64,000 nucleotides of DNA from Vibrio alfacsensis (GTDB lineage: Bacteria; Pseudomonadota; Gammaproteobacteria; Enterobacterales; Vibrionaceae). The stretch is taken from positions 1,550,001 through 1,614,000 of the forward strand of contig NZ_CP032093.1 in assembly GCF_003544875.1 (NCBI RefSeq), written 5' to 3'. The position numbers and the translations under genes are program-made. The notes beneath the pieces are model-generated. The model searched no databases. It was given only the letters and a program-made list of their open reading frames with translations, and had not been told where the DNA came from. This document shows, one piece after another, positions 56,758 through 64,000 of the stretch. Each line of letters starts with the position of its first letter. The stretch's first letter is position 1.

Positions 56758-57731
56758 TATATTGACTCCATGATTTCATAGATAATATCAACCGATGGCT
56801 TGTCAATAAGAAACAAAACTTCACACTCAAAATCGAGTTCCTCAGCCATATAGGTATATTCCATAGTAAACAAATCACCCGATTCACATTTACTCTCATC
56901 ATATGGAGTAAGCGTCTCTAAAATACTTGGTTGACGCATGGAAAACTGCTTATCTAACTGCGTGCCTAACGAGGTCAAGAATGAAGAAACAAGTAAATTT
57001 GAGACATTCAAAATGATCTCATTGTAGGGAGTAAACTCCGCCAAATAGCCGAGTCTTTCACCAATTTGGTTGATGTCATTACCTCGCAAGCACACAAGCG
57101 CTTCACCGTGAATACCACCACCAACAAAACGTTGAGCAACCGCGACGGACCGTTCTCGGCTAATAACATCAACGAGCGTCATATGCAATTCACCACTGGT
57201 TAACGGACCAACATGGGGAACAGGTAAGTGAATAAACTCTTGTAAGTGGTCAGCCATAATTGCGGCCCCTTTACCTAGAGCGATATTTGCAATTTCTCTA
57301 AACTTCGCCAACGGTGAAATTTCACGCTCACCACTGCCGCTGTTAGGTGCCCGCTTTCCGCCATTATCTGCATAACGTAGGCCGATTCGTTCATAGAGCT
57401 GGGCAACTTGTTCCATCGCTAAGGGTTTTGCAATAAAGTCGACGGCACCGAGATCGAGACAGCGTTGCTTTGCCTCTTGCTGAATGTCTCCAGATACGAC
57501 CACAACTTTCGTTGGGTGCTGGCTTACTGGTAGTCGTTTGAGTACTTCAAAACCGTCCATTACTGGCATGGTCAAATCTAAAAACAGAACGTCAATATTT
57601 TGTTCGGCTAGAACCTGAAGTGCTTCGGCTCCGTCTTGCGATTCCAACAGACGTATTGATGACTCTTGCACGATAGAGCGAGAGATCAACTTTCTTGCCA
57701 CAGCAGAGTCATCACAAATCAGTATTTTCAT
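56757..57731 (-). CDS. response regulator with CheC/CheX-like output domain
   Basis: 324 residues from ATG 57731 (MKILICDDSAVARKLI); 57749 is a longer alternative. Receiver domain with LFLDLTMPVMDG (phospho-Asp) and AKPLAM. The C-terminal half, FREIANIALGKGAAIMADHL and PYNEIILNVSNLLVSSFLTSL, has the paired E-x2-N pattern of CheC/CheX phosphatases. It may remove phosphate from a receiver and, with the co-translated cyclase, tie two-component signals to c-di-GMP. Confidence 0.8.
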   Translation of the reverse strand: MKILICDDSAVARKLISRSIVQESSIRLLESQDGAEALQVLAEQNIDVLFLDLTMPVMDGFEVLKRLPVSQHPTKVVVVSGDIQQEAKQRCLDLGAVDFIAKPLAMEQVAQLYERIGLRYADNGGKRAPNSGSGEREISPLAKFREIANIALGKGAAIMADHLQEFIHLPVPHVGPLTSGELHMTLVDVISRERSVAVAQRFVGGGIHGEALVCLRGNDINQIGERLGYLAEFTPYNEIILNVSNLLVSSFLTSLGTQLDKQFSMRQPSILETLTPYDESKCESGDLFTMEYTYMAEELDFECEVLFLIDKPSVDIIYEIMESI

Positions 57732-57955
57732 GCAACGATTGGAACCCAAGTCAAAAAATTAATGATACTCGCTGTATCCAAATAGCTCCATATGATAGCT
57801 CGATAAATCATGAAGTTATAGGAGACATGATTCACACTTATGCACATTTACCCTTATCGCACACTAATTTGTTGTCGAAGTTTGCGTCACTTGGCGTCAA
57901 TGTTCTGGCATTTATCCTAAACTATTGTTGGTCAAATAGATTAACGAGGTTTTTT

Positions 57956-58822
57956 ATGTGGCAAGCAATATCGCAACAGCTCTCTGATACTTTGTTGTTC
58001 GAATTTCAAATCAAAGAGAAAGTAAGACTTTCTGGAGGGGATATTAGTGAAAGCTATATGATCAACGATGGCGAACAGCGCTACTTCGTTAAGATTAATG
58101 ACCGAGAATTTCTCTCCAAATTTGAAGTTGAGGCGGAGAGTCTCCACCTTTTACGTGAAACATCGACCGTATTTGTACCTGAAGTCGTTTTAGTCGGAAA
58201 AACCAAAACACATGCGTTCATTATTTTGAACTACCTCCCGACCAAACCGTTGGATGATCCAAAGAACAGCTTCGTTTTTGGACAAAAGCTAGCCGAATTA
58301 CATTCATGGGGCGAGCAAAAAGAATTTGGTTTCGATACAGACAATTACATTGGTTCTACATTGCAGCCAAATCAATGGCATAAGAAATGGAACGTCTTTT
58401 TTGCCGAGCAGCGTATTGGCTGGCAGTTACAACTCCTAAAAGAAAAAGGCATTTCTTTGGTCGACATTGATGACTTTATTGGCGTCGTGAAACAGCTTCT
58501 TGCCAATCACACACCATCCCCGTCATTACTTCATGGTGACCTTTGGAATGGTAACTCTGCTCTAACTCCATTTGGCCCTATCTGCTTTGATCCTGCTTGC
58601 TATTGGGGTGACCGAGAATGTGACATGGCTATGACGGAATTATTTGGTGGATTCCAACAAGAATTTTATCAAGGATATGAATCAGTTATGCCTCTTACTC
58701 CTGGTTACGATGACCGTAAAGATGTCTATAACCTCTATCATGTCCTTAACCACTGTAATCTTTTTGGTGGTCACTATTTGGAACAAGCACAGTCCACAAT
58801 AAAGAAAATCATTTCTTATTGA
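57956..58822 (+). CDS. fructosamine kinase family protein
   Basis: 288 residues from ATG 57956 with CGAGG upstream; the frame is open back to 57695 but overlaps the divergent gene. RLSGGDISESYMI is the ATP loop, LLHGDLWNGNSAL the catalytic loop (Asp), CFDPACYWGDRECDMAMTELFGG the metal motif. The family phosphorylates sugar-amine adducts (fructosamine or ribulosamine), a repair step; E. coli YniA is the relative. Confidence 0.85.
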   Translation: MWQAISQQLSDTLLFEFQIKEKVRLSGGDISESYMINDGEQRYFVKINDREFLSKFEVEAESLHLLRETSTVFVPEVVLVGKTKTHAFIILNYLPTKPLDDPKNSFVFGQKLAELHSWGEQKEFGFDTDNYIGSTLQPNQWHKKWNVFFAEQRIGWQLQLLKEKGISLVDIDDFIGVVKQLLANHTPSPSLLHGDLWNGNSALTPFGPICFDPACYWGDRECDMAMTELFGGFQQEFYQGYESVMPLTPGYDDRKDVYNLYHVLNHCNLFGGHYLEQAQSTIKKIISY

Positions 58823-59177
58823 TTTAACAGGTAAATCACATTTCAAAATGTAAATTTTCGACGCAAATCACTTTCAAAATATCCCCAAGCTCAAATGCTG
58901 AGTTTGGGGTCAACTTTTACTTATTTCGACTCAATTAGCAACAACAACACCTAATATTCTAGTTAACTCTGCTTAGATTGTACCTCAACCTAAGAGGTGA
59001 GTGATTAAGGGCTGTATTTTCGTTATGCCAAAAATTAGAAAGCTATGTATTTGGAATTCTAGGCATTTAGAAATCTAAGTATTTATAAAGCTAATTAATT
59101 ATAGAATCTACGTAACTATTGTTCCATGTAACTGTAGATCTAAGTATTAAAAGCCCTGCAATACGAGGAGTTTTTGT
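58823..59177. other. intergenic region with degenerate tandem repeats
   Basis: 355 bases. It holds the repeat array at 59042-59154 and presumably the promoter of the small zinc-ribbon gene. Nothing else recognised. Confidence 0.4.
59042..59154. repeat. degenerate tandem repeat, about seven units of 15-17 bp
   Basis: Units start at about 59042, 59059, 59075, 59091, 59108, 59125 and 59140. Shared pattern is CTAAGTATTTATAGAAT with substitutions; the third and seventh units start CTAAGTATT. Ends 23 bases before a small gene. Confidence 0.4.
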
Positions 59178-59372
59178 ATGCAAAATTATACTGAAAGACA
59201 TGTGAAATGCCCCCATTGTGGGCACTCAATTGGTATTACTCTAGATGCGAGTAATGGAAACCAAGAATTTTATGATGATTGCCCTGCGTGCTGTCATGCC
59301 ATTCACTTAAATATGAAAGTGGATGAATTGCATGACAAAGTTGAGCTGTTTATCGACGACAACTATGAATAG
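59178..59372 (+). CDS. small CPXCG-type zinc-ribbon protein
   Basis: 64 residues with CPHCGHS and CPACCH cysteine pairs, a typical zinc ribbon, and an acidic end (ELFIDDNYE). AGGAG lies seven bases before ATG 59178. Related CPXCG-motif proteins are common in gammaproteobacteria; role unknown. Confidence 0.8.
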   Translation: MQNYTERHVKCPHCGHSIGITLDASNGNQEFYDDCPACCHAIHLNMKVDELHDKVELFIDDNYE

Positions 59373-59462
59373 GAAAGCACACTAAATATCGAACATGATT
59401 ACTGGAGTCTAGACAACGTGTAATGAGTACCCTCGATTCGCATTACCGATAAAGCATTGAAA

Positions 59463-59488
59463 AAAAGGAGCAATCAAATGCTCCTTTT
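59463..59488 (-). terminator. ribE terminator
   Basis: AAAAGGAGCA / TGCTCCTTTT stem, six-base loop, T run on the minus strand. Confidence 0.75.
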
Positions 59489-59550
59489 GTGTTTTACAAG
59501 TCACGCTCTTTTTACACTAAAGCAAATGGTACACTCAGGAAATTGGCACA

Positions 59551-60165
59551 CTAAGCCAAGTGTTTCGCCGCAAGGACTCGTTCAACCGTATCGACAATGG
59601 CTTGTGTTTGAGGATCAAATTCAATATTCACCTTATCCCCAACCTTACGACCACCAAATAAGGTTCTTTGTAAAGTTTCAGGAATCAAATGCACCGAGAA
59701 TCGATTATCCGTCACTTCTCCAATCGTTAGAGAACAACCATCTAAACCAATATAGCCTTTTGACAACACATACTTCATTGAACCCTCAGGCACTTCAAAC
59801 CAAATCGTACGGTTATTGGGCGTATCAAGCACCTCTACAATCTGCCCCATGAGACTAATGTGGCCAGACATGCTGTGTCCGCCAATCTCATCGCCAAATT
59901 TTGCTGCTCGCTCAATATTAACGCAGTCTCCAGACGTTAGTTCTCCGAGGTTCGTTAACGCTAGCGTGGCTTGCATCAAATCAAAGCTAACTTGCTCGCC
60001 CTCTATTTTCGTCACCGTCAAACAACAACCATTATGAGCGACCGATGCACCGATCTCTAATCCCTGCGCTAAGTGCCCTTGTAATTCAACGATATGAGTT
60101 TGAAAACGTTCCTTTTTATCAATGTGAACAATTTTCGCTGTGCCCTGCACTATTCCTGTAAACAT
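59551..60165 (-). CDS. ribE: riboflavin synthase, alpha chain
   Basis: 204 residues from ATG 60165 ([12 protein letters not shown]). Two lumazine-binding barrels; first [15 protein letters not shown], second [17 protein letters not shown], the duplicated active-site pattern. It converts two 6,7-dimethyl-8-ribityllumazine into riboflavin and a pyrimidine. It lies beside norM, as in E. coli (ribC-mdtK). Confidence 0.93.
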   Translation of the reverse strand: MFTGIVQGTAKIVHIDKKERFQTHIVELQGHLAQGLEIGASVAHNGCCLTVTKIEGEQVSFDLMQATLALTNLGELTSGDCVNIERAAKFGDEIGGHSMSGHISLMGQIVEVLDTPNNRTIWFEVPEGSMKYVLSKGYIGLDGCSLTIGEVTDNRFSVHLIPETLQRTLFGGRKVGDKVNIEFDPQTQAIVDTVERVLAAKHLA

Positions 60166-60560
60166 CATCATTACCTATTTTTGAAGTACTGGCTTGTACG
60201 TTTTGGTATTCGCTCTACGCCAGTATCTATCTTGTGTATGGGTATATTTCGCGTACCTGCGTCAAACCGAGAATAATCGTAAATGCAGACGCCGAAAGTA
60301 TGGTATCTATTCGAACAATTGTTTATTATCGCCGCGGAGTTTCTAGAGACATTTTTTCACCATATTGTAGTGAAAATCAACCACCCGTTTATCACATCTT
60401 CGTTCTCATGCACTCTAAAATATCTTGGAAAACACGATCGGCTACGCTTCGCCGTTTTCCTTACACCCAATCAGTGACAAAACTCTAGTTTATTAAACTT
60501 TTAAGCCACTGATGTATATAACGTTTTCATAATCACTTTTGTTCCACTCTGGAGTATTTC
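60166..60560. other. divergent intergenic region between ribE and norM
   Basis: 395 bases. It must carry both promoters. I looked for an FMN riboswitch and saw no match. Confidence 0.4.
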
Positions 60561-61930
60561 GTGCATCGCTACAAAGAAGAGGCGTCAAGCCTAATTAAGC
60601 TAGCAACCCCTGTGTTGATCGCTTCTGTCGCACAAACAGGCATGGGTTTTGTTGATACCGTCATGGCTGGCGGTGTGAGCGCAACAGATATGGCTGCCGT
60701 TTCCGTTGCTTCTAGCATTTGGTTACCATCCATTTTATTTGGTATTGGGCTACTAATGGCGCTCGTACCAATTGTTGCCCAATTGAATGGCTCCGGTCGC
60801 CGAAATCAAATTCCGTTTGAAATTCAACAAGGTGCGGTACTTGCGCTTCTGATCAGTGTGCCTATTTTAGGTGTGCTATTTCAGACTCAATTTATTCTGC
60901 AGATCATGGACGTTGAAGCGGTGATGGCAGAGAAAACCATCGGTTATATCCATGCCGTTATGTTTGCTGTACCTGCGTTCTTACTCTTCCAAACGTTGCG
61001 AAGCCTAACAGATGGCATGTCTTTAACAAAACCGGCCATGGTGATCGGCTTTATCGGACTTATGCTAAATATCCCACTTAACTGGGTGTTCGTCTATGGT
61101 AAGTTTGGTGCACCGGCCCTTGGTGGTGTCGGTTGTGGCGTGGCGACAGCCATTGTTTACTGGGTAATGTTCAGTCTTTTATTGCTTTACGTTACGACGT
61201 CTGCCCGACTAAAAAGCATCAATCTTTTTGGTGAATTCCATAAACCACAGCTAAAAGCGCAAATTCGCCTATTTAAGCTTGGTTTTCCTGTTGCGGCTGC
61301 ACTCTTTTTTGAAGTAACACTGTTTGCCGTGGTTGCGCTTTTGGTTTCGCCGCTCGGTTCAATTGTTGTGGCAGCACACCAAGTTGCCATTAACTTCTCA
61401 TCACTGGTGTTCATGCTACCAATGAGTATTGGTGCCGCGGTCAGTATTCGTGTTGGTCATCGCCTAGGTGAAAATAATGTGGATGGTGCTCGTGTCGCGT
61501 CTCGCGTTGGTATCATGGTCGGCCTCTGCTTGTCGTTTATGACGGCATTTATCACGGTAGCTTTCAGTGAGTCCATTGCGAAACTATACACAAGCAATGC
61601 CGAAGTCATTACCCTAGCAATGCAATTGTTTATCCTGGCCGCTATTTATCAATGTACCGATGCGGTACAAGTTGTCGCAGCAGGCGCACTTCGTGGTTAC
61701 AAAGACATGCGGGCGATTTTCAATCGTACGTTTATTGCGTACTGGATCCTTGGTTTGCCGATCGGTTATGTCCTTGGCCGTACAGATTGGATTGTTGAAC
61801 CGATGGGCGCACAGGGTTTTTGGCTAGGCTTTATTATTGGCCTAACTTCTGCTGCAATCTTACTTGGTGTTCGTTTACGTTGGATGCATCATCAAGAACC
61901 ACAAGTACAATTGAATTTTCACAGCAATAA
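60561..61930 (+). CDS. norM: MATE multidrug/Na+ antiporter NorM (3' frameshift)
   Basis: 12-TM MATE exporter; it expels norfloxacin, ethidium and related cations using the Na+ gradient. The N terminus is MHRYKEEASSLIKLATPVLI; VDTVMAGGVSATDMAAVS and LNIPLNWVFVYGKFGAPALGG are family motifs. As sequenced the frame continues to 61976 (471 residues). Adding one T in AATTTTCAC near 61916 gives LNFSQQ and a stop at 61928-61930, 456 residues, the known Vibrio NorM length. The false extension also reads through the terminator at 61952-61974. Confidence 0.93.
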
Positions 61931-61951
61931 CTTTTGTAAAAATAAATTTAG

Positions 61952-61974
61952 AGCCAGCGTTGTGCTGGCTTTTT
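61952..61974 (+). terminator. norM terminator
   Basis: AGCCAGC / GCTGGCT stem, five-base loop, TTTTT. It lies within the apparent norM reading-frame extension. Confidence 0.8.
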
Positions 61975-62132
61975 GATCAAACTGCTGCTTCATCTGTACA
62001 ACCGTTAAATATACTCAACCTCAGCTGGGGATAAAAATTTTACATTATCTAATTTGTAAATGGCTTCGATTTTCCCAACTTAAGGTTCAATGTTTAAGTG
62101 GATTCGACCTACAAGATGACTGAGGGATAATT

Positions 62133-63147
62133 GTGAAAGCATCACTTACGACAACGGTATTCGCAATACTTACGCTTTGGCTTAGTGGATGTGATTATTG
62201 GCAACAACCAGAGCGCAGGTTATTTGAAAAGTACAATGAACGCTTAGCGAATGTACTTGAGGTCGCTCCAACGACCACTACCGAATCTCCCTCCATCACC
62301 ATTCCAGATAAACGATCCCTTTTTCATGAATTGCCTCGACTTTCACTAGGTTTACTCGAAAGCTACCAACTAAGAGAATGCGGCCTGTTCCATTTACTTG
62401 CGGAAAAACTCCTCATTAGGAAAAGTTCAAGACGCTTTTTATAACCTAGACTATCAGACGAGTTTATTGCGCACGCTCAACACTTGTCTGAATGACTTTC
62501 CATTAAACGACCAAGAAAATAAAAAGTTGGAACAGCTCTATAAGCTCAAATGGCAACACTTGTTAGTGCATTTAGATAATGTTTTTCTTGCCAGTGACGT
62601 GATGCGAAAACAACTGACTAGTGCTCAATGGTTATCAACTCAAAGTAAGAACCAAATCGCGCCTATCAAGGATGCTTTTTTTATGTTCGATGAATTCTAT
62701 CAAGCACCGTATAAGGTTATCTCTCGTTTACCCGATACCCCTGTTACCCTTTATCAAGAATCGTTAGAAAAAAGCCGTACCATTGGTTCACTCTATTACT
62801 CTCTGCTCAACGCTGCAGAATGGCTCAAACAAATCACTCAAATGCTTGAACAAAACCAAGCAAACATTATCTGTAATGCCAACCGAGATACGACACAATT
62901 TCGATATCTAAGAAATGTCTTTCAAAACGTATATATTGATGAAGTTCAGCCTTATATGGCGTTTCTCGACAGCACCTACCAGCAACTGAGTGTCGGTATT
63001 GACCTGATCAACAATAGAATGGCCGCTCATGGAGAGCACTATGGCATCAAGAACGCTCATGATGCATTTCGAAGAAACACAATGGCACACGTTGAGTTTT
63101 GGAAAGACCTTTTCAAACGTTGTGGAACCAACGTAGGACGTGATTAA
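62133..63147 (+). CDS. DUF3080 lipoprotein (frameshifted as sequenced)
   Basis: About 338 residues. GTG 62133 gives signal peptide KASLTTTVFAILTLWLSGC with lipobox LSGC. The rest is helical, periplasmic, with KYNERLANVLEVAPT near the N terminus and HVEFWKDLFKRC at the end; it fits DUF3080, function unknown. One A is missing in GGAAAAACTCC near 62405: restoring it joins HLLAEK to NSSLGKVQDAFYNLDY. Confidence 0.75.
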
Positions 63148-63188
63148 AAAGGAAGTACCACCTCCAAGGAATACAGATTTAAGGCAAA

Positions 63189-64000
63189 CTATTGCACTCT
63201 TTCCCTTAAAAATCGTGCAAATCTAGGCTTTCCTGTATGGGTGTGGCCATTGTGTCGAAACGTTATTGTTGTGCCAATTTGAGGAGGGGTTTTCCTCAAT
63301 TCATCAGTGAATCCACTGCCAATGTAAAACTCTGTACCATCGTCCAATCTTACCAATAACGCTCCCATCATACCGAGTAAGCGACCTGTACCAGGCTTGT
63401 AACCTATCACTCTCGCTTCAGCATCTTCATATCGTTTCAGCTTAAGTAAGTCACTGCCCCTGCCTGCTTGATATCGGCTAGAAACCTTTCTCAGCATGAC
63501 GCCTTCACCATCAGACTGTGCAATACGATCCAATTGATAAAACAGATGCTCCTCATCTTTTATCGCCCGATGTTCGACGTATTTTATGTGCTGGACATCG
63601 ATATCAAACACCAATGCTTGAATATTATAGTAGCGTTTCTGGTAGTCTCCCGCCGAGTATGGCATGTCAAAAATCATGAAATCGATCTGTCGCCATGCCG
63701 CTTCAACTGGTTTTTTATCAAGCACGGTTTGCTGGACTAAATGGAAATTCCCTCGTCCAGCCCACAACTCACCATCGAGCGGGAAATCTGGCAGAGCTTT
63801 CGTAAACCAGTCAGGCGCATAGATACGATTCCCATTGCGTGTCACGAAATGCTGCCCTGTCCAGTAGGCTCTTATGCCATCTAACTTTTCACTATACCAA
63901 TATTGGGAAACATCAATACCATTTTGGTACGACTCAGCTAACGACACAGGAGGCAATGGTGTGGACTCTGCATGAATCGGCGCAGAAGAAAGAATCGCTA
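63189..64000 (-). CDS. ATP-dependent DNA ligase, periplasmic LigE type, 5' end outside window
   Basis: At least 270 residues. SEKLDGIRAYW holds the adenylated Lys (motif I KxDGxR), LDGELWAG motif III, SDGEGVMLRK motif IV and LKLKRYED motif V. An OB-like C-terminal part follows. In frame beyond TTG 63959 the sequence reads LAILSSAPIHAESTPLP, the end of a signal peptide, so the protein is exported and its start lies past base 64000. Secreted ligases of this type occur in Vibrio and Haemophilus and may act in DNA uptake. Confidence 0.88.
   Translation of the reverse strand, partial: AILSSAPIHAESTPLPPVSLAESYQNGIDVSQYWYSEKLDGIRAYWTGQHFVTRNGNRIYAPDWFTKALPDFPLDGELWAGRGNFHLVQQTVLDKKPVEAAWRQIDFMIFDMPYSAGDYQKRYYNIQALVFDIDVQHIKYVEHRAIKDEEHLFYQLDRIAQSDGEGVMLRKVSSRYQAGRGSDLLKLKRYEDAEARVIGYKPGTGRLLGMMGALLVRLDDGTEFYIGSGFTDELRKTPPQIGTTITFRHNGHTHTGKPRFARFLRERVQ

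Noticed and set aside
59457..59852. Plus-strand ORF of 131 codons
   Set aside because: It starts inside the ribE terminator and is antisense to ribE; no motif.
60166..60560. FMN riboswitch upstream of ribE
   Set aside because: None of the conserved RFN-element blocks is present.
1..64000. CRISPR arrays, tRNA or rRNA genes, intact IS elements
   Set aside because: Looked for on both strands; no regular direct repeat-spacer pattern, cloverleaf, rRNA core sequence or transposase gene was seen.

Overview
The window is a stretch of a Vibrio chromosome. Protein sequences and gene order (fnr-uspE-ttcA; cbb3 oxidase next to a VpsV/VpsS-type pair; ribE beside norM; a Na+-era coastal Vibrio set such as DUF3802) fit the genus, probably the Harveyi/Orientalis side rather than V. 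cholerae; I cannot name the species. No rRNA, tRNA, CRISPR array or intact mobile element is visible.

Layout. 1-3130 is accessory: an unknown ORF, a broken gene of unknown family followed by a four-TM protein, and gene remnants. 3135-6539 (minus) is a FIST-domain NO sensor and its hybrid kinase (vpsV-vpsS type) plus a small membrane protein. 6765-15767 (plus) is microaerobic respiration: ccoNOQP, ccoH-I-S, a TauE-like assembly protein, fnr with an FNR box at its own start, and uspE. 15972-19371 (minus) is ttcA, a DUF2987 protein, bax and a membrane protein. 19749-24963 (plus) is the spermidine/putrescine importer potABCD with a second potD. 25137-26171 is cobB and a small lipoprotein. 26245-36347 is a membrane-bound, periplasm-facing formate dehydrogenase with chaperone, Fe-S proteins, DUF3305/3306 and fdhD. 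36597-41825 is ybiT and an odd pair: a multi-TM protein with a degenerate P-loop domain joined to an MscS channel. 41963-45440 (minus) is a kinase/sigma54-activator pair, divergent from tupABC-mobA-mobB/moeA (tungstate uptake and cofactor assembly). 50504-64000 is mixed: nagK, a DTW tRNA-modification enzyme, a fatty acid hydroxylase, an NlpC/P60 lipoprotein, a diguanylate cyclase with a REC-CheC partner, a fructosamine kinase, ribE, norM, a DUF3080 lipoprotein and a periplasmic-type ATP-dependent DNA ligase.

The most coherent new picture is a metal/formate circuit. Good -24/-12 (sigma54) promoters sit upstream of the formate dehydrogenase operon (33943-33958, minus) and of tupA (45594-45609, plus), and the divergent two-component pair encodes a sigma54 activator with GAFTGA. 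Similar dyads, GGKACA-N3-TGTMCC, lie upstream of both promoters. Each predicted transcript begins with a structured leader; the tupA one is a 91-nt module closed by a long stem starting at about +3.

Reading caution. About twenty single-base frameshifts interrupt otherwise well conserved genes (vpsS, vpsV, ccoO, ccoP, the TauE-like gene, torD-like, ybiT, nagK, the NlpC gene, the cyclase, norM, DUF3080 and others), mostly in short homopolymers. This looks like an error-prone draft, not decay. I give the full inferred gene spans and state where each frame breaks.
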